DNA from: Methylobacterium sp. J-077
GTDB taxonomy: Bacteria > Pseudomonadota > Alphaproteobacteria > Rhizobiales > Beijerinckiaceae
Direction: 5' to 3'
NCBI RefSeq assembly: GCF_022829365.1
Contig: NZ_JAKSYJ010000119.1
Span: 342,904-406,903 of the forward strand
DNA: 64,000 nt
Shown: in pieces, positions 15,233-24,038 of the stretch
Numbering within the stretch: the stretch's first letter is position 1
Layout of the letters: every line of letters starts with the position of its first letter
Notes under the pieces: model-generated
The model's database searches: none
What the model saw: the letters and a program-made list of their open reading frames with translations, nothing else
What the model was told of the DNA's origin: nothing
Made by a program: the position numbers and the translations under genes

Positions 15233-15997
15233 ATGGCCTCGCTCCAGACCGCGCATCCGCCACTCGCCCAGGCGCCCCCGCGCGCCGTGATCCCGGACGT
15301 GGCCCCGGCCCTCGACGTCCATGACCTCCACGCCGCCTACGGCCAGAGCGAGGTCCTGCACGGGCTGACCTTCTCGGTGGCACCCGGCGAGATCGTCGCC
15401 GTGATGGGCCGCAACGGCATGGGCAAGACCACCCTGATGAAGACCCTGATGGGTCTCGTGCCGGTGAAATCCGGGACGATCCGGGTCGAGGGCGAGGCGG
15501 TCGCCGGGCTCAAGAGCCATGCCCGGGTCGCCAAGGGCCTCGCCTACGTGCCGCAGGGCCGGATGATCTTTTCCACCATGACGGTCCAGGAGAACATCGA
15601 GACCGGCCTGACCGTCACCGGCACCCGCAAGGTGCCGCAGGACCTCTACGACATGTTCCCGGTCCTGCTGGAGATGAAGGGACGGCGCGGCGGCAACCTG
15701 TCCGGCGGCCAGCAGCAGCAGCTCGCCATCGCCCGGGCGCTCGCAAGCCGCCCGAAGGTGCTGCTGCTGGACGAGCCCACGGAGGGCATCCAGCCCTCGA
15801 TCATCCGCGAGATGGGCCGTACCCTCAAGAAGATCCGAGACCAGCGCGGCCTCTCCATCGTCGTCTCCGAGCAGGTCCTGAGCTTCGCCCTCGACGTCGC
15901 CGACCGGGTGATCGTCATGGAGAACGGCGCCATCGTCCACGAGGCCCCGCGCGAGGGCATCGACGAGGCCGCCGTCGCCCGGTTCCTGTCGGTCTAG
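15233..15997 (+). CDS. urtE: Urea/amide ABC transporter ATP-binding protein (UrtE type)
   Basis: LivF-type ATPase of 254 residues from the ATG at 15233. Walker A is GRNGMGKTT, the GRNGMGKTTLMKTLMG wording being typical of UrtE. Then YVPQGRMIFSTMTVQENI, signature LSGGQQQQLAIARAL, and Walker B LLLDEPTEGIQPS. About 30 residues precede the ABC domain and have no clear role. It completes the importer; ten bases separate it from the alpha/beta hydrolase gene, so transport and hydrolysis genes share a transcript. Confidence 0.93.
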   Translation: MASLQTAHPPLAQAPPRAVIPDVAPALDVHDLHAAYGQSEVLHGLTFSVAPGEIVAVMGRNGMGKTTLMKTLMGLVPVKSGTIRVEGEAVAGLKSHARVAKGLAYVPQGRMIFSTMTVQENIETGLTVTGTRKVPQDLYDMFPVLLEMKGRRGGNLSGGQQQQLAIARALASRPKVLLLDEPTEGIQPSIIREMGRTLKKIRDQRGLSIVVSEQVLSFALDVADRVIVMENGAIVHEAPREGIDEAAVARFLSV

Positions 15998-16007
15998 GGG
16001 CGCCTGA

Positions 16008-17027
16008 ATGGCCGATCACGAGATCTTCGAACTCGGCGACTTCGTGCTCCAGTGCGGCAAGACGCTGCGTGCGGCCAAGCTCGCCTACAAGACCTTCGGG
16101 ACGCTGAGCCCGGCCAAGGACAACGCCATCGTCTACCCGACCTGGTACTCGGGCCAGCACACGGAGAACGAATGGCTGATCGGCCCCGGCAAGGCGCTCG
16201 ATCCCGACAAGTATTTCATCATCATCCCGAACATGTTCGGCAACGGGCTCTCGTCCTCGCCGAGCAACACCCCCGCGCCCTGGAACGGGCCGCGCTTCCC
16301 CAACGTCACCGCCTACGACAACGTCCGCGCCCAGCACCGCCTCGTCACCGAGCATTTCGGCATCGAGACGCTGGTTCTGGTCACCGGCTGGTCGATGGGG
16401 GCGCTCCAGACCTACCACTGGGCGTCGATGTATCCCGACATGGTGCCGAAGATCCTGCCGTTTCAGGGGTCGGCCAAGTGCTCCCGGCACAACTACGTCT
16501 TCCTAGAGGGCGCCAAGGCGGCGCTGCAGGCCGACGCCGCCTGGGAAGAGGGCTGGTACACGCGCCCGCCGACCCGGGGCCTGCGCGCCTTCGGCCGGGT
16601 CTATGCCGGCTGGGGCCTGTCGCAGACCTTCTACCGGCTCGAGGCCGACATCACCCACATGGGCTACGCCTCCCTGGAGGACTTCCTGATCGGGTTCTGG
16701 GAAGGGCTGTTCTACGCGCGCGACGCCAACAACCTGCTCGCCATGCTGTGGACGTGGCAGCACGGCGACATCAGCGCCAACGACACCTTCAAGGGCTACT
16801 TCAAGGCCGCCCTCGGCGCGATCCGCGCGAAGGCGTTCCTGATGCCGGCGTCGACGGACCTGTACTTCCCGCCCGAGGACAACGCCATCGAGGCGGCCGC
16901 CATGCCGAACGCGGAACTGCGCGTGATCGACACGTGGTGGGGCCATTTCGCGGGCGGCCCCGGCACCAGCCCGGACGACATCAAGGTCCTCGACGACGCG
17001 CTGAAAGAGCTGCTCGCGAGCGGGTGA
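16008..17027 (+). CDS. MetX-like alpha/beta-fold hydrolase
   Basis: Protein of 339 residues related to homoserine O-acetyltransferase-type alpha/beta hydrolases. The nucleophile elbow is GWSMGA with Ser129. The likely acid is Asp284 (STDLYFP) and the base His313 (WWGHFAG), the MetX triad order. [10 protein letters not shown] and [14 protein letters not shown] near the N-terminus also match that superfamily. True MetX proteins act in methionine synthesis. Here the gene lies between amide transporter and formamidase, so it may hydrolyse an amide, ester or acyl intermediate of the same pathway. That role is inferred; the substrate is unknown. Confidence 0.8.
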   Translation: MADHEIFELGDFVLQCGKTLRAAKLAYKTFGTLSPAKDNAIVYPTWYSGQHTENEWLIGPGKALDPDKYFIIIPNMFGNGLSSSPSNTPAPWNGPRFPNVTAYDNVRAQHRLVTEHFGIETLVLVTGWSMGALQTYHWASMYPDMVPKILPFQGSAKCSRHNYVFLEGAKAALQADAAWEEGWYTRPPTRGLRAFGRVYAGWGLSQTFYRLEADITHMGYASLEDFLIGFWEGLFYARDANNLLAMLWTWQHGDISANDTFKGYFKAALGAIRAKAFLMPASTDLYFPPEDNAIEAAAMPNAELRVIDTWWGHFAGGPGTSPDDIKVLDDALKELLASG

Positions 17028-17089
17028 GGTTCGCGCAACGGCGCGCGGATGGGGTCCGCCCCAAGGTTCTAGGGAGCTGGAGACAGAAC

Positions 17090-18319
17090 ATGCCCGAGAC
17101 GCTGATCAAGGTCGATCTGACGCAATCGGCCTACGACAACGACATGGTGCACAACCGCTGGCACCCGGACATCCCGATGGTCGCCACCGTGAAGCCGGGC
17201 GCGGACTTCATCGTCGAGACCTACGACTGGACCGGCGGCTTCATCAAGAACAACGATTCCGCCGACGATGTCCGCGACATCGACCTGTCGATCGTCCACT
17301 TCCTGTCCGGCCCGATCGGCGTCGAGGGCGCGGAGCCCGGCGACCTGCTGGTGGTCGACCTCCTCGATATCGGCGCCAAGCCCGAGAGCCAGTGGGGCTT
17401 CAACGGCTTCTTCTCGAAGAAGAACGGCGGCGGCTTCCTCGACGAGCACTTCCCGCAGGCTCAGAAGTCGATCTGGGACTTCGAGGGCATGTTCACCAAG
17501 TCCCGCCACGTGCCCGGCGTGCGCTTCCCCGGCCTGATCCATCCCGGGCTGATCGGCTGCCTGCCCGATCCGAAGATGCTGGAGACCTGGAACACCCGCG
17601 AGAAGGCGCTCTACGACACCGATCCCGAGCGCGTGCCGGCGCTGGCCACCCTCCCCTTCGGCCCGACCGCCCATATGGGCCGCCTCCAGGGCGACGCGAA
17701 GGAGGCCGCGGCCGCCACCGGCGCCCGGACGGTCCCGCCCCGGGAGCACGGCGGCAATTGCGATATCAAGGACCTGTCGCGCGGCTCGAAGATCTACTTC
17801 CCGGTCTACGTGCCCGGCGCCGGCCTCTCTATGGGCGACCTGCACTTCAGCCAGGGCGACGGCGAGATCACCTTCTGCGGCGCCATCGAGATGGCCGGCT
17901 GGGTCCATCTCAAGGTCGATCTGATCAAGGGCGGGATGGCGAAGTACGGGATCAAGAACCCGATCTTCAAGCCGTCGCCGATCACGCCCAAGTTCGACGA
18001 TCACCTGATCTTCGAGGGCATCTCGGTCGACGAGCACGGCGGCCAGCATTATTTGGATGTTCACATCGCCTACCGGCAGGCCTGCCTGAACGCGATCGAG
18101 TACCTCAAGAAGTTCGGCTATTCGGGCGCGCAGGCCTATTCGATCCTCGGCACGGCGCCGGTCCAGGGGCACATCTCCGGGGTGGTCGACATCCCGAACG
18201 CCTGCGCGACCCTGTGGATACCGACCAAGATCTTCGAGTTCGACATCAACCCGGGTGCCGACGGGCCGACCAAGTTCCTGGACGGGTCGATCCAGATGCC
18301 GCTCTCGCCGGATCTGTAA
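17090..18319 (+). CDS. fmdA: Formamidase (acetamidase/formamidase family)
   Basis: Protein of 409 residues, close to Methylophilus FmdA (about 407). It hydrolyses formamide, and more slowly other short amides, to ammonia and the acid. Distinctive blocks are [22 protein letters not shown] at the start (broken here: [20 protein letters not shown]), [40 protein letters not shown] and [20 protein letters not shown]. The last is a conserved acidic/His site probably holding metal. ATG 17090 follows a GGAG ribosome site. The enzyme is cytoplasmic; it provides nitrogen and formate, the latter being useful to a methylotroph. Confidence 0.95.
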   Translation: MPETLIKVDLTQSAYDNDMVHNRWHPDIPMVATVKPGADFIVETYDWTGGFIKNNDSADDVRDIDLSIVHFLSGPIGVEGAEPGDLLVVDLLDIGAKPESQWGFNGFFSKKNGGGFLDEHFPQAQKSIWDFEGMFTKSRHVPGVRFPGLIHPGLIGCLPDPKMLETWNTREKALYDTDPERVPALATLPFGPTAHMGRLQGDAKEAAAATGARTVPPREHGGNCDIKDLSRGSKIYFPVYVPGAGLSMGDLHFSQGDGEITFCGAIEMAGWVHLKVDLIKGGMAKYGIKNPIFKPSPITPKFDDHLIFEGISVDEHGGQHYLDVHIAYRQACLNAIEYLKKFGYSGAQAYSILGTAPVQGHISGVVDIPNACATLWIPTKIFEFDINPGADGPTKFLDGSIQMPLSPDL

Positions 18320-18346
18320 TCTGCCGCCGGTCACGGACGCGACCTG

Positions 18347-18451
18347 CCCCCTCTTCCGTGCGGGAGAGGATTGGGGTGAGGGGTCAGGTCCATCCGGAGG
18401 GGTCGTATCCCTCACCCTGTCCCTCTCCCGCACGGGAGAGGGGACCCGCGC
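18347..18451. repeat. Complete palindromic intergenic repeat (copy 2)
   Basis: This is the same nested palindrome as at 12126, in the same orientation. The left hairpin (18349-18369) carries one mismatch. The right hairpin CCCTCTCCCG/CGGGAGAGGG starts at 18421. The central TTGGGGTGAGGG faces CCCTCACCC. It lies between fmdA and fmdB and could terminate or stabilise the fmdA end of the transcript. Confidence 0.85.
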
Positions 18452-18490
18452 TCAACCTGATAACGCACCGTTCAATTCTGAAAGCACGCC

Positions 18491-18808
18491 ATGCCCGTCT
18501 ACGAATACGCCTGTGCGGCCTGCGGGCCGTTCACCGCCATGCGGCCGATGGCGGAGTTCAAGGATCCGCACGCTTGCCCGGATTGCGGGGAGGCCTGCGC
18601 GCGGGCCTTCCTCACCGCCCCGCGCATTTCCGGGATGGATGCGGGGCTCACGGCGGCCCACGCCACCAACGAGCGCAGCCGGCACGCGCCGCGACGCTCT
18701 GGCAGCCACGGCGCGGGCTGCGGCTGCTGCACGCCGAAGAAGACGGCCGCGGCGCCGGCCGCCGCCAAGAGCTTTCCGAGCGCGCGGCCCTGGATGATCA
18801 GCCACTGA
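18491..18808 (+). CDS. fmdB: FmdB-type zinc-ribbon regulatory protein
   Basis: Small protein of 105 residues. It begins [12 protein letters not shown] and has CPDCGEAC 30 residues later, giving the two CxxC pairs of the FmdB/CxxC_CxxC_SSSS zinc ribbon. A second, Cys-rich segment (GCGCCTPKK, about residue 76) may bind another metal. In Methylophilus, FmdB was proposed to regulate formamidase expression or maturation. It sits between fmdA and amiE, with repeats on both sides that leave unusually long gaps for an operon (171 and 179 bases). Confidence 0.9.
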   Translation: MPVYEYACAACGPFTAMRPMAEFKDPHACPDCGEACARAFLTAPRISGMDAGLTAAHATNERSRHAPRRSGSHGAGCGCCTPKKTAAAPAAAKSFPSARPWMISH

Positions 18809-18859
18809 ACCAGCCCTTCCCCCTCCGCGGGCTTACGGACTCGCAGCTCACGAACGCGG

Positions 18860-18892
18860 CGCGGGTCCCCTCTCCCGTGCGGGAGAGGGGGC
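18860..18892. repeat. Palindromic repeat half-copy
   Basis: GCGCGGGTCCCC then CTCTCCCG/CGGGAGAG, the reverse complement of the right-hand arm of the elements at 12126 and 18347. It lies between fmdB and amiE. Only one hairpin is present. Confidence 0.75.
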
Positions 18893-18987
18893 GCGTCGCA
18901 GCCTTCACAGCTCGATGTTCGAACACGCCCCCCAGCGATGGGGGGAGCCGGTGCCTTGAGAGTCAAATAGTAGGAGGAATCCTCACC

Positions 18988-20043
18988 ATGATGCACGGAG
19001 ACATCTCGTCCAGCCAGGACAGCGTCGGCGTCGCCGTCGTCAACTACAAGATGCCGCGGCTCCATACCCGCGCCGAGGTGCTGGAGAACGCCAAGGCGAT
19101 CGGCAAGATGATCATCGGCATGAAGACCGGCCTCCCCGGTCTCGACCTGGTGATCTTTCCCGAATACTCGACCCACGGCATCATGTACGACGCCGCCGAG
19201 ATGTACGAGACGGCCTCCTCGGTACCCGGCGCCGAGACCGAGGTGTTCGCCGCCGCCTGCCGCGAGGCCAAGGTCTGGGGCGTGTTCTCGCTCACCGGCG
19301 AGCGCCACGAGGAACACCCCAACAAGGCGCCCTACAACACCCTGATCCTGATGAACGACCAGGGCGCGATCGTGCAGAAGTACCGCAAGATCATGCCCTG
19401 GACGCCGATCGAGGGCTGGTATCCGGGCGACCGCACCTATGTGTCGGACGGGCCGAAGGGCCTGAAGATCAGCCTGATCATCTGCGACGACGGCAATTAT
19501 CCCGAGATCTGGCGCGACTGCGCCATGCGCGGCGCCGAGCTGATCATCCGCTGCCAGGGCTACATGTACCCGGCGAAAGAACAGCAGATCGTGATCTCGA
19601 AGGCGATGGCGTTCGCCAACAACGTCTACGTGGCGGTCTCGAACGCCGCCGGGTTCGACGGCGTCTATACATACTTCGGCCACTCGGCGATCATCGGCTT
19701 CGACGGCCGCACGCTCGGTGAGTGCGGCGAGGAGGAGATGGGCATCCAGTACGCCGCGCTCTCAAAATTCCTGATCCGGGATTTCCGCGCCCACGGCCAA
19801 TCCGAGAACCACCTCTTCAAGCTGCTGCACCGCGGCTATACCGGCATGATCAACTCCAAGGAAAACCGGCACGGGATGTCGGAATGCCCCTACGAGTTCT
19901 ACCGGCGCTGGATCGAGGATCCCGACGGAACCCGCGACGCCGTTCGCGCCATAACCCGGCAGAGCGTCGGCACCGAGGAATGCCCGATCGAGGGCATCCC
20001 GTTCGTCGGCAAGGGTGAGGGCGCGCCCGACCCGGTTCGCTGA
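18988..20043 (+). CDS. amiE: Aliphatic amidase
   Basis: Protein of 351 residues, close in length to Pseudomonas AmiE (346) and colinear with it. The nitrilase-fold triad is present at the same numbers: Glu59 (FPEYS), Lys134 (KYRKI) and Cys166 ([10 protein letters not shown]). It converts short aliphatic amides such as acetamide to the acid and ammonia in the cytoplasm. The strong ribosome site AGGAGG (18972-18977), ten bases before the ATG, supports this start. Compared with formamidase AmiF, the opening [19 protein letters not shown] is that of AmiE. With fmdA it widens the amide range of the cluster. Confidence 0.96.
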   Translation: MMHGDISSSQDSVGVAVVNYKMPRLHTRAEVLENAKAIGKMIIGMKTGLPGLDLVIFPEYSTHGIMYDAAEMYETASSVPGAETEVFAAACREAKVWGVFSLTGERHEEHPNKAPYNTLILMNDQGAIVQKYRKIMPWTPIEGWYPGDRTYVSDGPKGLKISLIICDDGNYPEIWRDCAMRGAELIIRCQGYMYPAKEQQIVISKAMAFANNVYVAVSNAAGFDGVYTYFGHSAIIGFDGRTLGECGEEEMGIQYAALSKFLIRDFRAHGQSENHLFKLLHRGYTGMINSKENRHGMSECPYEFYRRWIEDPDGTRDAVRAITRQSVGTEECPIEGIPFVGKGEGAPDPVR

Positions 20044-20054
20044 GAGACAGGCCC

Positions 20055-20624
20055 ATGGATACCACCCCCCTCGGCCCGACCGCGTTCCGCAGCCCTGCCG
20101 TGCTGCTGTCGGGCCCGGTCGACTACGACATGTACAAGGATTTCCGCCGGCAATTCGCCAATGCCGGCGAGCGCGCGATCGTCGTGGTCGAGCTCTCGAC
20201 GCTGGGCGGCGACCCGGAGGTCGCCCGGATGATGGGCGAGGACATCCGCTACCACAGCGAGATGAGCCCGGACCGCCGCTTCGTCTTCCTCGGCAAGGCG
20301 GCGATCTACTCGGCCGGCACCACCTTCATGAGCTTCTTCGCCCGGCCGAACCGCTACCTCACCCGGGGCACGCGGCTGATGATCCACGAGCGCAAGATGA
20401 ACAAGGAGCTCCACGTCCAGGGCCCGCTCACCACCTGCGTCGCCGCCGTGAAGGCGACGCTGCACGAGATCGAATGCTCGATCGTCATCCAGAACGAGGG
20501 GTTTTCGAACCTGATCCAGGGCTCGGACGTGACCCTGGACGAGGTCCTGGAGAAAGCGCCGGCCAATTGGTACCTCGAGGCGGAGGAAGCAAAGGCGCGG
20601 GGGCTGATCGAGGCGGTGCTCTGA
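20055..20624 (+). CDS. ClpP-like (peptidase S14) protein, incomplete catalytic triad
   Basis: Protein of 189 residues with a ClpP/crotonase-type fold. The GGD motif is at 51-53. Ser86 (IYSAGTT) and His111 (LMIHER) are 25 residues apart, the same as Ser97 and His122 in E. coli ClpP. The C-terminal block WYLEAEEAKARGLIEAVL aligns with ClpP RFLSAPEAVEYGLVDSIL, which places Asn171 where the catalytic Asp should be. It lies 11 bases after amiE and ends the amide operon; no ClpX/ClpA gene is nearby. It may be a weak or specialised peptidase, an amidase or a scaffold. Confidence 0.75.
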   Translation: MDTTPLGPTAFRSPAVLLSGPVDYDMYKDFRRQFANAGERAIVVVELSTLGGDPEVARMMGEDIRYHSEMSPDRRFVFLGKAAIYSAGTTFMSFFARPNRYLTRGTRLMIHERKMNKELHVQGPLTTCVAAVKATLHEIECSIVIQNEGFSNLIQGSDVTLDEVLEKAPANWYLEAEEAKARGLIEAVL

Positions 20625-20637
20625 GCGGCCGCATCCG

Positions 20638-20817
20638 CGACGTCATCTTGAGGTCCTGAAGCGTAACCGAGATCTCCAATCGGAGGAGCGGTCCAAAAAT
20701 CCGCGGGTTCTCGGCGGCCCTCACCGTCCTTGCGAGCGCAGCGAAGCAACCTAGGGATGCGCCCGGCTCGGACATCGCGCGCCGCATCGGGTCGCCTCGC
20801 TAAGCTCGCGACGACGG
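20638..20817. repeat. Intergenic palindromic repeats of two further types
   Basis: Bases 20725-20750 (CGTCCTTGCGAGCGCAGCG and on) and 20791-20816 (GTCGCCTCGCTAAGCTCGC and on) form an imperfect inverted repeat, 20 of 26 bases pairing. The left arm resembles the widespread TTGCGAGCGAAGCGAAGCAA element. Just before it, 20638-20695 looks like a degenerate copy of another common repeat (GTCATCTTGAGGTCCTGAAG...). The region lies between the ends of the amide operon and the LysR gene; it contains no gene and could terminate both. Confidence 0.6.
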
Positions 20818-20891
20818 CGCGAGATGGATCGAAGCTCGATCACGAAATTGAATAGGTTCTTGGCTTGGTCCCGCGCAAATTCGGCGCCGCC

Positions 20892-21800
20892 TCAGAGGCG
20901 CGGGGCGTCGGAGGCCAGCCGGAGGGCAAGGGTCTCGACGAAGAGGCGCGTTCGTATCGGCGTGCCGATGGCTCCGGGCCAGACGGCCTGAACCGGAACG
21001 GCCGGCGGCTCGAACGCGGGCAGGACAATTTTCAAACAGCCCTGATCGAGATCGTCCCGGACCTGCCAGAGGGGGGCCAGGCCGAGGCCGGCGCCCGCGA
21101 CCACGGCCGCGTTGGCGGAGGCGGCATCGTTGCAGCGGAAGGCGCCACGGACCGGAATGCGCGCGACCGTGCCGTCGATCGTCAGAGGCCAGGCATCCCC
21201 TTCCGGTCCGAAGGTGCGCACGACGCAATCGTGATCGGCGAGGTCTCGGGGCCCCAGCGGCAGCCCGCGGCGCGCGAGGTAGGGCGGCGACCCGACAATC
21301 ACCCGCCGAAGCTGTGCGAGGGGGCGCATCTTCAGGTGGGACGGACCCGGATCGCCGATCCGGATCGCCAGATCGAGCCTGTCCTCGATCAGGTTGGCGA
21401 TTCCGTCCGACAGGACGAGTTCGATCTCGACATGCGGATGCCGCGCCAGGAACGCCGCTGCGGCCGGGACGACGTGCTTCGGTGCGAACAGGACCGAGGC
21501 GCCGATCCGCAATAGGCCCGCGACTCGGGCGCTCTCGCGCCCGATCTCCGCACGGGCGAGTTCGATCTCGGTCAGCGCGGCCTTCACCCGGGCATGGAAG
21601 GCGAGGCCGGCGGAGGTCGGCTGGAGCCGTCGCGTCGTGCGCCGGATCAGTTCGACTCCGAACTCGCGCTCCAGAGCCGACAGGGCGCGGCTGATCGATT
21701 GAAGCGAGACGTCGAGATGATGGGCGGCGGCGGTCAGGCTACCGCGATCGACGATCTCGATGAAGGCTCTGTAGCGCTCGAGGTTCGCCGCCATTCTCAC
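20892..21800 (-). CDS. LysR-family transcriptional regulator
   Basis: Protein of 302 residues (300 if the second ATG is used). The N-terminal HTH is typical: YRAFIEIVDRGSLTAAAHHLDVSLQSISRALSALE in outline, then FGVELIRRTTR. A substrate-binding domain follows, with DLAIRIGDP and AGAGLGLAP marks of the CrgA/PtxR-like subgroup. It is divergent from an MFS gene 101 bases away, the classical layout for a LysR regulator and its target. The inducer is unknown. A T-N11-A site cannot be assigned with confidence in the gap. Confidence 0.92.
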   Translation of the reverse strand: MRMAANLERYRAFIEIVDRGSLTAAAHHLDVSLQSISRALSALEREFGVELIRRTTRRLQPTSAGLAFHARVKAALTEIELARAEIGRESARVAGLLRIGASVLFAPKHVVPAAAAFLARHPHVEIELVLSDGIANLIEDRLDLAIRIGDPGPSHLKMRPLAQLRRVIVGSPPYLARRGLPLGPRDLADHDCVVRTFGPEGDAWPLTIDGTVARIPVRGAFRCNDAASANAAVVAGAGLGLAPLWQVRDDLDQGCLKIVLPAFEPPAVPVQAVWPGAIGTPIRTRLFVETLALRLASDAPRL

Positions 21801-21901
21801 GCTTTCAGCAACAAATTCTGGCTGGGCGAGACGATTGTCGCCGTCCTGGAGGAGAATTAGCGTTCAGGGCCTGCCGCTACAACAAACTGTGGACATCCGT
21901 C

Positions 21902-23137
21902 ATGACGACATCCGTGCCCGGCGCCGTGATCCCCAATCCCAGATCTGAGCGGGTGGCGCGCGGATTGACCCTGATCTTCGCCGTCGTCGCCGGCGTGATC
22001 GTCCTCAGCCTCTACGCGTCGCAACCGCTCTCGGGCGTGATCGGCCCGTCCCTCGGTTTCGGGGGGACCGAGACGGGCCTCGTGACGACGATCACGTTGC
22101 TGGGCTATGCGGCCGGCCTGTTCCTCCTCGTGCCGCTGACGGATCTGGCCGAGAACCGTGCTCTGATCACGCGGACGCTCGGCGCTGGCGTGATCGCCTT
22201 GGCCGGTGCCGCCGCGGCACCGTCGGCGCCGCTCTTCCTCACGGCCTCGTTCCTCGTCGGCGTGACCGCGAGCGCGATCCAGATGCTGGTGCCGACCGCG
22301 GCGGCCCTGGCGCCGGTCTCCGAGCGCGGACGCGTCGTCGGGAACGTCATGAGCGGCCTGATGCTGGGGATCCTGCTGTCACGCCCGGCCGCCAGCCTCG
22401 TCGCCGAATATGCCGGCTGGCGCTGGTTCTACGGCATCCTGGCCGGGCTCGTGGCTTTGCTGACGATCGTGCTGGCCCGAATCGTGCCCGAGCGGCATCC
22501 GTCCGAGATAGCATCCTATCCGCGCCTGATCGCATCGCTGTTCGCCTTGCTGAGACAGGAGCCCATGCTGAGGCGCCGTTCCGCCTCGCAGGGTCTGTGC
22601 ATGGGCGCCTTCGGGGTGTTCTGGACCTCAGTGGCGCTGCGGCTGGCCGAGCCGCCGTTCGGTCTGAGCCAGACCGGAATCGCCGTCTTCGCCCTGGCGG
22701 GGGCGGCCGGCGCCGTGGTGGCGCCCATCGCCGGCCGTGCCGGCGACCGGGGCTTGACGCGCCCCGCCACAATCCTCGCGCATCTCGCCATTCTCGGCGG
22801 CATGGCACTGGCGGCCTGCGGTGGCGCGGAGGTGACCGGTATCCTGCCAGCCCCCCTCGCCCTCGGGGCGCTGGTGCTGGCGGCCGTGATCCTTGATCTC
22901 GGCGTGATTGGCGATCAGACGCTCGGGCGGCGGGCGATCAACATGGTGCAGACAGAAGCCCGTGGGCGCCTGAACGGGTTGTTCACAGGCCTATTCTTCA
23001 TCGGGGCGGCGGCGGGCTCGAGTGTTTCCGGCCTCGCATGGGTTCAGTCCGGTTGGGGCGGAGTTTGCGCGGTCGGCGCCCTGTTCGGCGGCGCCGCCCT
23101 CGTTCTGTCCCTCACCGACGGGCATCAGGCGGCCTGA
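21902..23137 (+). CDS. MFS transporter, probable efflux
   Basis: Protein of 411 residues with about 12 hydrophobic segments and a cytoplasmic loop at about 195-225. The N-terminal half contains SLYASQPLSGVIGPSLG and VPLTDLAENRALI, a variant of the conserved MFS loop. The second half includes AGAAGAVVAPIAGRAGDRGL. It resembles YnfM/drug-efflux-type carriers. Divergence from the LysR gene suggests substrate-dependent induction. The substrate is unknown. Confidence 0.88.
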   Translation: MTTSVPGAVIPNPRSERVARGLTLIFAVVAGVIVLSLYASQPLSGVIGPSLGFGGTETGLVTTITLLGYAAGLFLLVPLTDLAENRALITRTLGAGVIALAGAAAAPSAPLFLTASFLVGVTASAIQMLVPTAAALAPVSERGRVVGNVMSGLMLGILLSRPAASLVAEYAGWRWFYGILAGLVALLTIVLARIVPERHPSEIASYPRLIASLFALLRQEPMLRRRSASQGLCMGAFGVFWTSVALRLAEPPFGLSQTGIAVFALAGAAGAVVAPIAGRAGDRGLTRPATILAHLAILGGMALAACGGAEVTGILPAPLALGALVLAAVILDLGVIGDQTLGRRAINMVQTEARGRLNGLFTGLFFIGAAAGSSVSGLAWVQSGWGGVCAVGALFGGAALVLSLTDGHQAA

Positions 23138-23172
23138 AACGGCCGCGGACGCCCGTCGTCGGGCTCAATCTT

Positions 23173-24018
23173 TCATCCCTGTGGGTAATCCGCCCCCAAA
23201 CTCGTCTCGCGCCACGCCTCGATCTCGGCGAGGCTCTGCTTCAGCCGGTCGGTGACCGCGTCGTAGCCCCAGGCGCCGAGCACGAGGTGGCGGGGCGGTT
23301 TGTCGATCTCGGTCACCCGGATCATCGCCTCGCCGGCCCGAACGGGATCGCCGGCCTGGGTGCCGCTCTTCTCGGAGGTGGCCTTGAGGCGCGCGCCGGC
23401 GGTCTCGGCGTAGTCGGAGATCGTGCTCGGAGTCTGGATCAGGGAGCGGCCGGCCCAGTCGGTGCGGAACGGGCCCGGCTCGATGCAGGTGACCTTGATG
23501 CCGATCGGCCCGGCCTCGGCGGCGAGCGCGTCGGAGAAGCCTTCCACGGCATGCTTGGTGGCGGCGTAGTAGCCGGAGCCCGGGAAGCCGACGAATCCGG
23601 CCACCGAGGTGACGTTGAGGATATGGCCGGAGCGCTGCGCCCGCATGGTCGGCAGCACCGCCCGGGTCAGGGCGAACAGGCCGAACACGTTGGCGTCGAA
23701 CTGGGCGCGGATCTTGTCCTCCTCGCCCTCCTCGATCGAGGCTTGGTAGCCGTAGCCGGCGTTGTTCACCAGCACGTCGATCCGCCCGAATTTCGTCGCT
23801 GCTTCACTCACCGCCTGGGCGATCTGGCCCGCATCGGTGACGTCCAGGGAGATCGCCAGGACCCGGTCGGCCGCGCCTTCCGCCAGGTCGGCCACCTTGG
23901 CCCGGTCGCGGGCGGTCACCACCGCCCGCCAGCCCCGGGCGATGACGAGCCTGGCCAGCTCTAGGCCGAAGCCGGTGGAGCAGCCGGTGATGAACCAGAC
24001 CGGTTGGGTGTTTGCCAT
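23173..24018 (-). CDS. SDR-family oxidoreductase
   Basis: Classical short-chain dehydrogenase/reductase of 281 residues. The nucleotide site is TGCSTGFG near residue 11, NNAG is present (VLVNNAGYGYQ), the catalytic Ser is in VTSVAGF and the YxxxK is YAATK. The FITGCSTGFG opening and the long C-terminal part (GPFRTDW) are typical of the retinol-dehydrogenase-like group of bacterial SDRs. An NADP preference is likely but not certain. It begins 20 bases after the cytochrome gene on the same strand, so the two are probably cotranscribed; a functional link, such as oxidation of one substrate, is inferred. Confidence 0.9.
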   Translation of the reverse strand: MANTQPVWFITGCSTGFGLELARLVIARGWRAVVTARDRAKVADLAEGAADRVLAISLDVTDAGQIAQAVSEAATKFGRIDVLVNNAGYGYQASIEEGEEDKIRAQFDANVFGLFALTRAVLPTMRAQRSGHILNVTSVAGFVGFPGSGYYAATKHAVEGFSDALAAEAGPIGIKVTCIEPGPFRTDWAGRSLIQTPSTISDYAETAGARLKATSEKSGTQAGDPVRAGEAMIRVTEIDKPPRHLVLGAWGYDAVTDRLKQSLAEIEAWRETSLGADYPQG

Positions 24019-24038
24019 GGTGATTCGTTCCGTGGTGA

